DNA of 40,067 nucleotides, taken from Bacillota bacterium (GTDB taxonomy: Bacteria > Actinomycetota > Aquicultoria > Aquicultorales > Aquicultoraceae). Within the stretch, counting starts at the first letter, position 1. Every line of letters starts with the position of its first letter. The position numbers were made by a program, and so were the translations under genes. The notes below the pieces were generated by a model that saw only the letters and a list, made by a program, of their open reading frames with translations, was not told the DNA's origin and ran no database searches. This document shows, piece after piece, positions 15,245-22,593 of this stretch. The stretch covers positions 1 to 40,067 of the forward strand of contig JAIMBH010000022.1 in the NCBI GenBank assembly GCA_023511485.1, written 5' to 3'.

Positions 15245-15934
15245 TTGGGAGAGAATAAACCCCCCAAAGTTAGTGAGCAGCAAGCCCGGGAGGCTCAAGC
15301 AAAAGAGGCACCTAAAGAGCCAAGGAAGCTATACCGTTCTCGCAGGAACCGGGTCATCGCTGGCGTTGCTGGTGGCCTTGGAGAATACCTGGGGATCGAC
15401 CCGGTGGTCATACGAATACTTTGGGTTCTATTTACACTGCTGGCGGGTAGTGGAATACTTGCCTACATAGCCGCCTGGATAATCATGCCCGAGAGGCCGT
15501 CTGACACGGCCGAGCCGACTATTCCGGAGAGGACCCCAGGTCAAATCGGGCTTCTCATCGGTGTTGCCTTGGTCGTGCTTGGAATTTGGTTTTTTCTTAC
15601 CAATCTGGGCCTTGTTCCAACCCAGTTTTTCTTCGTTTATAACTTGTTTAGACAGGTCTTCTGGCCCATGCTCTTGATTTTGATCGGCATTCTCATCATC
15701 GTTGTGGCCAACCGGAGAGAAGCAGTCACGCCATATTCTCAAGGAAAACCGCTTCATAGATCCAGGTCTAACAGGATGCTAGCCGGTGTTGCCGGGGGTC
15801 TAGCCGAGTACTTTGGAGTTGATATATCGCTAGTTCGTCTGGCTTTTGTTGTGTTATTATTCACCCCGCTGTCTCCCGCCGTGATAATAGCCTACATCAT
15901 ATTCGCCGTAGTCATACCAGAGGAGCCGAAGTAG
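15245..15934 (+). CDS. Double PspC-domain membrane protein, module 1 gene C
   Basis: The 229-residue product has a PspC domain at each end: near residues 30-85 (KLYRSRRNRVIAGVAGGLGEY) and near 170-229 (PLHRSRSNRMLAGVAGGLAEY). Between them lies a DUF5668-like membrane pair (IGLLIGVALVVLGIWFFLTN, FWPMLLILIGILIIV). PspC domains in the phage-shock and Lia-type systems sit in the membrane and respond to envelope damage. I favour TTG 15245 as the start, because AAGGGGTGAG lies at normal spacing before it. The in-frame GTG at 15236 is itself part of that ribosome site. The paralogue at 18198 shows the same arrangement. Confidence 0.85.
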   Translation: MGENKPPKVSEQQAREAQAKEAPKEPRKLYRSRRNRVIAGVAGGLGEYLGIDPVVIRILWVLFTLLAGSGILAYIAAWIIMPERPSDTAEPTIPERTPGQIGLLIGVALVVLGIWFFLTNLGLVPTQFFFVYNLFRQVFWPMLLILIGILIIVVANRREAVTPYSQGKPLHRSRSNRMLAGVAGGLAEYFGVDISLVRLAFVVLLFTPLSPAVIIAYIIFAVVIPEEPK

Positions 15935-16114
15935 GTATTTATTTAAGCTCCACTACTGTTTGCAGTTGCCTGTTTATGCTAGTATTGGCTTTAAGGGCAA
16001 CTGTAAAGCATATAGTCCATACTAGTATTTACAACCGATTTTTTATGCTAATATTAGGCGTATAAATAGGAAACTACGACATAGTATTTGCAGTTTAACC
16101 GGAGCAGGTAAGGG
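15912..16114 (+). repeat. 205-bp direct repeat, copy 2 (toastrack module leader)
   Basis: This is the second copy of the segment at 12921-13125, about 98 percent identical over 203 bases. It begins in the last codons of the module 1 PspC gene and ends eight bases before the ATG of module 2 gene A. Four TAGTATT-like motifs lie at about 15980, 16023, 16049 and 16082. It is expected to carry the promoter of module 2. TTTACA at 16028 with AT-rich DNA beyond is one possible -35/-10 area, but no consensus pair stands out. Confidence 0.9.
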
Positions 16115-16122
16115 CATAGAAT

Positions 16123-16932
16123 ATGAATCCTTTCGGGAGATTTATTGGAAGATTGGTTGCTCTTCTCTTTATCTTAACTGGAGCTGTTCTTCTCCTTGGC
16201 AACCTTGGATTTATAGTTGCCGACCCCTTTAAATTAGCTGCTGACCTTTGGCCGGTTCTTCTAATTATCATTGGCCTTTACTTTATCTGGCTGCGCCTGC
16301 GCCCCGCAGGCAAACCAAAGAGTGTGGTGCTTGCGGAGAGCTTAGGGGATGCCTCGAGAGCTGACATTAATGTCAACTTTGGGGCGGGTGCACTTATCAT
16401 TAACCCCTTAAAGAAAAGCGATAATCTCTTCGAAGGAGATTTTCTTATGAAACCAGAGAAGCTGGTGAGAAGGTCGGGCAGTTTTGCGGAGGTCAAACTT
16501 CGCTATCTTCAGTGGCCTTTTCTATCTTTTTTCTCCTGGTCGGAAGATGACTGGAAAGTCGGGTTATCTACTAAAATACCGTTGAGCCTGCGCCTTAATA
16601 CCGGCGCAAGCCGGGTCGTCGCCAACTTAACCGACAACAAAATCGAAACACTTGACCTTAACACAGGAGCAAGCGACGTGGTGCTGAAGCTTCCCAAAGC
16701 ATCCGGATACACTCGAGTTTTAGTTAAGGGTGGGGCGACGGATATCAAGTTTGACGTTCCTAAAGGTGTTGCCGCCAGGATAAAGTCGACAGGCACACTT
16801 AGTTCTCTAAAAGTTGATGAGAAGAGGTTCCCAATGAACGGCTCTTTGTTCGTATCCCCGGATTTTGATTCCGCCCAGAACAAAGTCGACATAATCGTAA
16901 GCGCTGGGGCCTCAAGCATAACGGTCTCGTGA
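16123..16932 (+). CDS. LiaF/toastrack-type envelope protein, module 2 gene A
   Basis: The 269-residue protein has the same plan as its module 1 paralogue: a membrane pair in residues 5-52 (GRLVALLFILTGAVLLLGN, LWPVLLIIIGLYFIW), then a toastrack beta domain with NFGAGALIIN, LNTGASDVVLKLPKASGY and KGGATDIKFDVP. The ATG lies eight bases after the AAGGG that closes the 203-base repeat, the standard distance for GGAGCAGGTAAGGG as ribosome site. The middle of the protein (residues 115-150) is the most diverged from copy 1. Its partners are presumably the gene B and gene C products encoded next. Confidence 0.82.
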   Translation: MNPFGRFIGRLVALLFILTGAVLLLGNLGFIVADPFKLAADLWPVLLIIIGLYFIWLRLRPAGKPKSVVLAESLGDASRADINVNFGAGALIINPLKKSDNLFEGDFLMKPEKLVRRSGSFAEVKLRYLQWPFLSFFSWSEDDWKVGLSTKIPLSLRLNTGASRVVANLTDNKIETLDLNTGASDVVLKLPKASGYTRVLVKGGATDIKFDVPKGVAARIKSTGTLSSLKVDEKRFPMNGSLFVSPDFDSAQNKVDIIVSAGASSITVS

Positions 16933-17000
16933 AAGAGAGTCTAAAGAGCAATAGTTTTGAATTTCGAACCTTTAATTAAAGATAATTTTTAGAGGAAATC

Positions 17001-18185
17001 ATGGCAAAGAGATCGCAGACTCTAAAAGAAGAGGGATTTGGACCAAAAGGCATAGATAAGATTTCGAGGAGTTTTATGCCCGAGGAGAGCGCTTACCCAA
17101 TGCGCGAGAAGCGGGCACGTGGAGCGCGAGGGGGCCTGGCAATCGGGCTTATCTTTATAAGTCTGGGAATAGTGTTCCTTATCGACAGATTTTTTATAGG
17201 ACACGGCCTTCTTGGCAAAATATGGCCGTCTGTAATTATCACCTGGGGTATTGCCGTTTTTCTGTCCGGCTTTTTACCGCCTTTTAATCTTTTAAGGTTA
17301 CTTGAGGGAGGTTTGATCGGTACAGTTGGAGCCATTCTTCTCTTTAATACACTTGGCAAAGCTCCGTTCAGTTTTTGGCTTGATGCGCTGGCTCTCTGGC
17401 CGGTTTTTCTTATAGCTTTTGGCTTTATTATCCTAGGTACGGTAAACCACAGTATGTTGTTTAGGTCATTTGCGCCGCTTACAATTATTATAGCTTTGAT
17501 CTTGGCGTTTGCTTACCACGATGTGATTTTTAAGGATAACGGCGTTACTAACTTTAGCTTTAGCCGCGGCATGATAAAGGGAATCAAAAAGGGAACTGCT
17601 AAAATTGACCTTGGCGTAGGCAGGCTATATCTGGGTGCTACCGGTAAATTGTATAAGATTAATGCAAAGGAGTTTGCGGGCAAGGCAACCCCCGCATTTC
17701 ATTTTAATAAGAAAGGCTCATCTGTGAGTTTAAAGATAAAACCGCAGAATAGCACTCGTGTGGTAGCAGGGCAAAGGGAGCGCGAATGGTCGGTGTTTCT
17801 CTCCCGTGATACCGAGTGGGACTTAAATATAAAATCGGGAGTATCCAGGTCAGATATCGACCTTAGCAGACTTAAAGTTAGCAGTCTCAATCTTGAAGGT
17901 GGGGTTGGTAATATTGCCGTGCGCTTTGGTGATAAAAATAAAAAGACGAAAGCAAAAATCAACGCTGGCGTCTCACAACTGAAGCTTCTCATTCCCAAGT
18001 CTACTGGAGTGAGGTTGAAAATCAATAGGGGTCTTTCAACGAGTGATTTTCGCAATATCTCTCTTCGAAGAGTTGGCGAAGGCAATACCAATAGTTTTGA
18101 GACACCTGATTTTGACCAAGCAGCCAAAAAGCTTGATTTAGATATTGATGTAGGGATCTCTAACTTTTTAATTGAGGGATATTAA
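17001..18185 (+). CDS. DUF5668-toastrack envelope protein, module 2 gene B
   Basis: This 394-residue paralogue of the product at 14114 has a longer basic N-terminus (about 45 residues). It is followed by two DUF5668-like membrane pairs (about 46-85 and 97-175, with KIWPSVIITWGIAVF and LWPVFLIAFGFIIL) and a toastrack domain with DLGVGRLYLGAT, LNLEGGVGNIAVRFG, NAGVSQLKLLIPKS and VGISNFLIEGY. The ATG has AGAGGAAATC as ribosome site. The stop TAA is followed at once by the AAGGAGTGAG that serves gene C, so B and C are closely coupled. The beta-domain motifs are conserved with copy 1, while the linkers have drifted. Confidence 0.82.
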   Translation: MAKRSQTLKEEGFGPKGIDKISRSFMPEESAYPMREKRARGARGGLAIGLIFISLGIVFLIDRFFIGHGLLGKIWPSVIITWGIAVFLSGFLPPFNLLRLLEGGLIGTVGAILLFNTLGKAPFSFWLDALALWPVFLIAFGFIILGTVNHSMLFRSFAPLTIIIALILAFAYHDVIFKDNGVTNFSFSRGMIKGIKKGTAKIDLGVGRLYLGATGKLYKINAKEFAGKATPAFHFNKKGSSVSLKIKPQNSTRVVAGQREREWSVFLSRDTEWDLNIKSGVSRSDIDLSRLKVSSLNLEGGVGNIAVRFGDKNKKTKAKINAGVSQLKLLIPKSTGVRLKINRGLSTSDFRNISLRRVGEGNTNSFETPDFDQAAKKLDLDIDVGISNFLIEGY

Positions 18186-18197
18186 GGAGTGAGGAGC

Positions 18198-19274
18198 TTG
18201 TCAGAGACCAATTCCTCTGAGCTGCAAAAACCTAAAATAACTGAACTGCCAAAAATTAACGCTTCCGATTCAGTTCCTGATTTAGTTCCTGATAGCCTAG
18301 GGATTGATCCTAAGTCGACTAAAGAAGAAAAAAAGAGTAAAAAGAGTAACGTCTTAAGCATTCACAAAGATAGGGCAGGGCTTGATGAAGAGGAGCCTCA
18401 GCAGGTTAAAAAAAGGGAGAGACCTAAGAAAAAAACATCTGCCGTTAAGGGGCAGGTTAAGGAGGAAAGCCCGCTAAAGGATAAGGAAAAATTCGAGGCA
18501 CTCGCTAAGGCAGTTAGTAAGCAGACGAGCACAAGAGAAAAGATGGAGGTAGCTTCTGAGTCCAAGGCCGCTTCAAGGACAAAGGCAGACCCTAAGCCCA
18601 AATCTAAGCAAAAACCAAAATCCAGACCAAAAGTAGAAATCGAAGTTGAAGAAATAATCGATTCTCGCAGGCTTTATCGATCCAGAAGTAAAAGGATAAT
18701 TGGTGGTGTTGCAGGTGGAATTGGCGAATATCTCGGAATCGATCCAACAATAGTGCGGGCCGTCTGGGCGATATCTGCTCTTATTGGCGCAGGTATAATC
18801 GCTTATATTATAGCCTGGATGGTTATCCCGCTGCGTCCGGCGGGGGAGAGGTCTCCCGATATCCCAGAGGCTGCTGTAAGTGAAGCCGGCCTGGTAATAG
18901 GCCTTGCTTTGGTTGGGCTGGGGGCTTGGTTCCTTCTTGCTAAGCTCGACCTTATCCCACCGCAGCTTTTTGTGGCTCTAAAATTTCTCAGACAGGCTTT
19001 TTGGCCTGTTGCTTTAATTCTTACAGGAGCGGTTGTTATAATTGCGACCAGTCGAGGTTACGGCATAACACTTTCGTCACGCGGAAAGGTTCTCTACAGA
19101 TCGACTCGAAACACTAAAGTCGCCGGTGTTGCCGGCGGCATCTCGGATTATTTTGGAATAGACGCTACGCTTGTCCGCCTTGCCTGGGTCGCACTTACTC
19201 TCGCATCGGTTCCGGCAGGCATAGTCGCATATACCGTAGCGGCTGTGATGATACCGAAAGAGCCAATAAACTAA
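18198..19274 (+). CDS. Double PspC-domain protein with Lys-rich extension, module 2 gene C
   Basis: The 358-residue protein carries the same PspC, membrane pair, PspC core as the module 1 protein (PspC domains near residues 160-215 and 300-358: RLYRSRSKRIIGGVAGGIGEY and VLYRSTRNTKVAGVAGGISDY). A polar extension of about 150 residues, rich in Lys, Glu, Pro and Ser (KKSKKSN, KPKSKQKPKSRPK), precedes it and is absent from copy 1. The extension looks disordered and could bind nucleic acid, an anionic polymer or a regulator. I favour TTG 18198, with AAGGAGTGAG at ideal spacing, over GTG 18189, which overlaps that site. Confidence 0.85.
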   Translation: MSETNSSELQKPKITELPKINASDSVPDLVPDSLGIDPKSTKEEKKSKKSNVLSIHKDRAGLDEEEPQQVKKRERPKKKTSAVKGQVKEESPLKDKEKFEALAKAVSKQTSTREKMEVASESKAASRTKADPKPKSKQKPKSRPKVEIEVEEIIDSRRLYRSRSKRIIGGVAGGIGEYLGIDPTIVRAVWAISALIGAGIIAYIIAWMVIPLRPAGERSPDIPEAAVSEAGLVIGLALVGLGAWFLLAKLDLIPPQLFVALKFLRQAFWPVALILTGAVVIIATSRGYGITLSSRGKVLYRSTRNTKVAGVAGGISDYFGIDATLVRLAWVALTLASVPAGIVAYTVAAVMIPKEPIN

Positions 19275-19297
19275 GCTCTAGGATTAGAGTTTAGGAC

Positions 19298-19325
19298 CCG
19301 TAGCTTTTTAGCCGTAGCTTTTTAG
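19298..19325 (+). repeat. Two tandem copies of a 14-mer
   Basis: CCGTAGCTTTTTAG occurs twice back to back, directly after the PspC gene. Each copy has a short T-run but no convincing stem, so it is not an obvious terminator. Confidence 0.7.
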
Positions 19326-19385
19326 CCTGCAATAGACCCGCGTTATGGCATAATTTAGAGAAGGTATTTCCTGCAAGCTCTCGAA

Positions 19386-19396
19386 TATAATACTTA
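19386..19396 (+). promoter_or_regulatory. Consensus -10 box abutting the start codon (leaderless start)
   Basis: TATAAT at 19386-19391 lies only four bases before the ATG at 19396. Transcription normally starts six or seven bases after the -10 box, so the mRNA should begin at or next to the start codon. No Shine-Dalgarno is present upstream of this ATG. The -35 region (around 19363) is poor. Confidence 0.5.
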
Positions 19397-20628
19397 TGAC
19401 CATTTACTCATATTCCAGATTGGGAGCCTTTAAGGATTGTCCGCTCAGGTACAAGTTTCGCTATATAGATGGGATTAAGCGGCCCTTTGAGTCGATCGAG
19501 GCTTTTATGGGAAGCCGTATCCATGAGGTGCTTGAGAAACACTATATTGATTTAAAGCACCAGAAGCTAAACACTGTTGAGGATCTGCTAGCCGACTTCG
19601 AGAGCAGATGGCGCACGGAATGGCACGGAGACGTTGTTATAAGAAAAGCGGATTACACGGCAGATAACTATTTTGAGATGGGCCGTAAATGCATACGAGA
19701 CTACTACGAGCGTTACTATCCCTTTGATCAGGCGGTAACGCTTGGGCTTGAAAAGAAAGTTGAGTTTTCCCTTGATCCTGAGGGCTGCTATCGGATGGTA
19801 GGGTATATTGATAGGCTGGATCAGCGTGCCGACGGTACATATGAGATCCACGACTACAAAAGTTCTGGCTCCTGCCCAGACCAGCGCTACTTTGATAGTG
19901 ACCAGCAACTTGCCCTGTACCAGGTAGCACTGGGTCAAATATTTTCGGATGTGCGGGATGTCGAGCTTGTTTGGCACTACCTTCTTTTTAATAAGGAGTT
20001 TCGCTCAACAAGAACACCCGAGGCACTTGAGCAGCTTAAGGTGGATATGATCAATCTTATTAAGACAATAGAGACCACTGAGGAGTTTAGGCCGGTCGAA
20101 TCTGCGCTTTGCGATTGGTGTGATTACCCCGATCTTTGCCCACGTAAAAAGCATTTTTATATTATAGAGCAGTTGCCTGTAAATGAGTACTTAAATGAGC
20201 CGGGATTGGTCCTTGTAGACAAACTTACTGAACTTAAGGCTGAAAAGGATTCGTTTGTAAAAGATATTGAATCTAAGATAGCTAAGGTTGAAGAAGCCAT
20301 TGTCGAATATGCCAAACGAGAGGGTATGGATGTTATCCGTGGCTCTACAAAGAAGGCAAAAGTAAAGGTTGAGGAAGTTGAGAAATACCCGGCTTCGGGA
20401 ACGAAAGAGCGGGCCGAACTCGAAGCTATTATATCTCTTGCCGGTAAGTTAGACGATGTCCTGTCCTTTGATATAAGAAAACTTGCCAAAGCTGTTAAGT
20501 CGAATGCCTGGGAGCCTGACCTTGTGGCAAAAGTTAAAGAATTCGGAACGAGGGAGGAAAGGCATTCCGTATCACTATCTAAGCTTAGTGAAAAAGACCT
20601 GCTACTTGAAGAAGAGATCAGGGATTAG
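19396..20628 (+). CDS. PD-(D/E)XK nuclease of the RecB/Cas4/AddB family with Fe-S cysteines
   Basis: The 410-residue protein shows the nuclease motifs in order: SYSRLGAFKDCPLRY at the N-terminus, GSRIHEVLE (His motif), MVGYIDRLD (metal-binding Asp), YEIHDYKSS (D-x-K catalytic pair) and QQLALYQVAL (Q-x-x-x-Y). Cys15 with Cys239, Cys242 and Cys248 (CDWCDYPDLC) forms the four-cysteine 4Fe-4S arrangement known from Cas4 and AddB. The last 130 residues are charged, helical and of unknown function. No cas gene, CRISPR array or recBCD/addAB helicase is present nearby, so it is a stand-alone member. It probably acts on single-stranded DNA ends in repair or defence. The start appears leaderless. Confidence 0.85.
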   Translation: MTIYSYSRLGAFKDCPLRYKFRYIDGIKRPFESIEAFMGSRIHEVLEKHYIDLKHQKLNTVEDLLADFESRWRTEWHGDVVIRKADYTADNYFEMGRKCIRDYYERYYPFDQAVTLGLEKKVEFSLDPEGCYRMVGYIDRLDQRADGTYEIHDYKSSGSCPDQRYFDSDQQLALYQVALGQIFSDVRDVELVWHYLLFNKEFRSTRTPEALEQLKVDMINLIKTIETTEEFRPVESALCDWCDYPDLCPRKKHFYIIEQLPVNEYLNEPGLVLVDKLTELKAEKDSFVKDIESKIAKVEEAIVEYAKREGMDVIRGSTKKAKVKVEEVEKYPASGTKERAELEAIISLAGKLDDVLSFDIRKLAKAVKSNAWEPDLVAKVKEFGTREERHSVSLSKLSEKDLLLEEEIRD

Positions 20629-20688
20629 TGTCTTGGATCTTAATCCAGGAGTTAAGTTAAAAAGAAAAGGCTTCTTTCCGGGGGCAAT

Positions 20689-21294
20689 ATGAATAATTCA
20701 GACGTGGTAAAACTGCCCGAGTTTAGATACAGCGGGGGCATATCGGTCGAAGAAGCTTTACTGAGGCGGAGGTCATACAGGCGGTACAAAGATGAGCCTC
20801 TAACACTGGCTGAGGTAGGACAGCTTCTTTGGGCTGCTCAGGGTATAACGAGGCCGGAGAAGGGTTTTAGGACGGCACCTTCTGCAGGCGCGCTTTTTCC
20901 GCTCGAGATTTACCTGGTAGCGGGAAATGTAAACCATCTGCCAAAAGGAGTTTACAAATATAAACCCCGAGGCCATGAGATTATAAAAACCATAGATGGT
21001 GATCTAAGGGATAAGCTTGTTGGTGCCGCACTTGGACAGTCGTTTATTGCAAATGCCCCCATAAGCATTGTTATAGCTGCAGTTTACGAGCGGACAACTT
21101 CTCGGTACGGGAAAAGGGGAATAAGGTATGTATACATGGATGCAGGGCTTGCCGCCGAGAATGTTTACCTACAGGCGGTTCCAAATCTGGGGACTGTTTT
21201 TGTGGGTGCTTTCGACGATGATGCAGTTAAATCGCTTCTGAAGCTTCCGGATGGTGAATATCCGCTTTGTATATTGCCGGTGGGGCGAGTGTAG
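20689..21294 (+). CDS. SagB/ThcOx-type nitroreductase-family FMN oxidoreductase
   Basis: The 201-residue protein begins with the typical SagB/ThcOx segment (ALLRRRSYRRYKDEPLTLAEVGQLLWAAQG), followed by the FMN-contacting RTAPSAGALFPLEIYL strand and the DAGLAAENVYLQA helix. Relatives are FMN-dependent dehydrogenases; some oxidise azolines in peptide natural-product pathways, while many stand-alone members have unknown substrates. No peptide precursor or cyclodehydratase gene is nearby, so a biosynthetic role is not supported here. The ribosome site is only a G-rich GGGGGC six bases before the ATG. The family is clear, the substrate is not. Confidence 0.85.
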   Translation: MNNSDVVKLPEFRYSGGISVEEALLRRRSYRRYKDEPLTLAEVGQLLWAAQGITRPEKGFRTAPSAGALFPLEIYLVAGNVNHLPKGVYKYKPRGHEIIKTIDGDLRDKLVGAALGQSFIANAPISIVIAAVYERTTSRYGKRGIRYVYMDAGLAAENVYLQAVPNLGTVFVGAFDDDAVKSLLKLPDGEYPLCILPVGRV

Positions 21295-21310
21295 AGTGTA
21301 GAATTGTAGG

Positions 21311-21339
21311 CAAAAAATGGGCTCACTTATGCGAGCCCA
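21311..21339 (-). terminator. Intrinsic terminator for the DUF2795-like gene
   Basis: Reading leftward, GGGCTC-GCATAAGT-GAGCCC (21338-21319) is followed by ATTTTTTG, a classic stem and T-tract 25 bases after the stop of the small gene. A further GAAAAAAGCTTTTTTC palindrome lies at 21346-21360. The stem may also stop the convergent nitroreductase transcript. Confidence 0.75.
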
Positions 21340-21363
21340 TAGTTGAAAAAAGCTTTTTTCAAA

Positions 21364-21585
21364 TCAGGCGGTTCTGCGTACCTTGCTTACTACTCCTGGG
21401 CATGCGAAAACATCCCTTTCGGATTCATAGTCTTCATGCTCGCAGGCTCTTAAGATTTCTCTCATAGTCATTGTCTTCCCGGCAAGCAACTCAACTTCTC
21501 GGTCACCTATGCGCCTGATAAGCGACCTTTTGGTGGTTGGAAATTCTACGTCTTTTAGTGCTGCCACAATAGATTTATAGACCAT
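21364..21585 (-). CDS. Small DUF2795-like protein
   Basis: This 73-residue protein carries the pattern of the DUF2795 family: a short helix and L-K-D-V-E-F-P segment (ALKDVEFPTTKRSLIRRIGDREVELL), then a second helix and a Y-E-S-E-R-D-V tail. Members are small, probably folded proteins of unknown function that are frequent in Actinobacteria. AAGGAGG lies seven bases before the ATG, so expression should be strong. A solid terminator follows. It forms its own transcription unit downstream of lipA, with a 20-bp palindrome in its leader region. Confidence 0.6.
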   Translation of the reverse strand: MVYKSIVAALKDVEFPTTKRSLIRRIGDREVELLAGKTMTMREILRACEHEDYESERDVFACPGVVSKVRRTA

Positions 21586-21658
21586 GTGGCAAACCTCCTT
21601 TCGGCTTTAGACTCGTTTGGCATACCTTATCAGTTATTCTTTTTACCCACATTTTCTG

Positions 21659-21678
21659 ATGAATAAAGCTTTATTCAT
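21659..21678. promoter_or_regulatory. 20-bp perfect palindrome, possible operator
   Basis: ATGAATAAAGCTTTATTCAT is fully self-complementary. It lies 33 bases after the lipA stop and about 75 bases upstream of the small DUF2795-like gene, both on the minus strand. It could be a dimeric regulator site. Lacking a T-tract and being AT-rich, it is a poor terminator. Confidence 0.4.
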
Positions 21679-21710
21679 ATGCGGTAACTATGTATGTGAG
21701 GCTACCATTC

Positions 21711-22577
21711 CTATCTGGCTTGAATCCTCTGCTCTCTTGCGTGATAAGAACTTCTAATAAGGGGGCCGGATTCGACATGGGAAAAACCCATCTGGTAGCC
21801 GACCTTCTCAAGCTCCTTAAACTCTGCAGGCACGTAGTATTTGGCAATTGGAAAATGCTCTTTTGATGGGGCAAGGTACTGGCCGATAGTTATCATATCG
21901 CATCCATGGCGTCTTAAGTCGGCCATCACCTCAATAAGCTCGTCCATATCTTCGCCCAAACCGACCATGATTCCAGATTTGATAAGGCCGGTAAAGCCCA
22001 TGTTCTTTGCTATTTCAAGTAGTTTCAGTGAGCGCTCATAGTTTGCTGCACGCCTTATTTTTGGATAGAGGCGGGGGACGGTTTCAATGTTATGGTTTAA
22101 AACGTCCGGGTTTGCTTCGGTAACCAGCTTTAGAGCCTGCCAATTACCGGCAAAATCGGGGATCAGTACCTCGATAGCGCATTCCGGTGCGGTTTTCCTT
22201 ATTTCTCTTACTGTTGCTGCAAAAATGCCAGCCCCGCCGTCAGCTAAATCATCTCTTGTAACGGATGTAATAACAGCATATCTTAACCCAAGACTTGAAA
22301 CTGCCCGGGCTACATTTGAAGGCTCGGCAGGGTCGGGAGGCAGGGGTTTACCGCTGTCAACCAGGCAAAAACGGCAGTTACGTGTACATTTATCGCCAAG
22401 GATAAGAAAGGTTGCCGTCTTAGATTCAAAGCACTCATAAATATTAGGACAGCCGGCTTCCTCGCAAACTGTATGAAGTTTAAGATGTCTTAATGTGTTT
22501 TTAACAAACCGGTAGTTTGGACCTTGCGAGAACCTTACCCGTAAGTGTTGTGGTTTGCGCTCAATGTTATCTGCCAT
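21711..22577 (-). CDS. lipA: Lipoyl synthase
   Basis: LipA inserts two sulfur atoms into protein-bound octanoyl groups to make lipoyl. The 288-residue protein has both cluster motifs: the auxiliary-cluster cysteines CEEAGCPNIYEC (C-x4-C-x5-C) near residue 38 and the radical SAM motif CTRNCRFC near residue 63. The C-terminal SSYHA segment supplies the Ser ligand of the auxiliary cluster (GPLIRSSYHA). GAGGGTGA precedes the ATG, 16 bases after the stop of lipB. Its substrate here is most likely the E2 protein encoded in the same run. Length is normal for the family. Confidence 0.96.
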   Translation of the reverse strand: MADNIERKPQHLRVRFSQGPNYRFVKNTLRHLKLHTVCEEAGCPNIYECFESKTATFLILGDKCTRNCRFCLVDSGKPLPPDPAEPSNVARAVSSLGLRYAVITSVTRDDLADGGAGIFAATVREIRKTAPECAIEVLIPDFAGNWQALKLVTEANPDVLNHNIETVPRLYPKIRRAANYERSLKLLEIAKNMGFTGLIKSGIMVGLGEDMDELIEVMADLRRHGCDMITIGQYLAPSKEHFPIAKYYVPAEFKELEKVGYQMGFSHVESGPLIRSSYHAREQRIQAR

Positions 22578-22593
22578 TTGTCACCCTCTACTG

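Noticed and set aside
20689-21294. Azole/thiopeptide-type biosynthetic cluster suggested by the SagB-like protein
   Set aside because: No cyclodehydratase, precursor peptide or dedicated exporter lies next to it; stand-alone members of the family are common.
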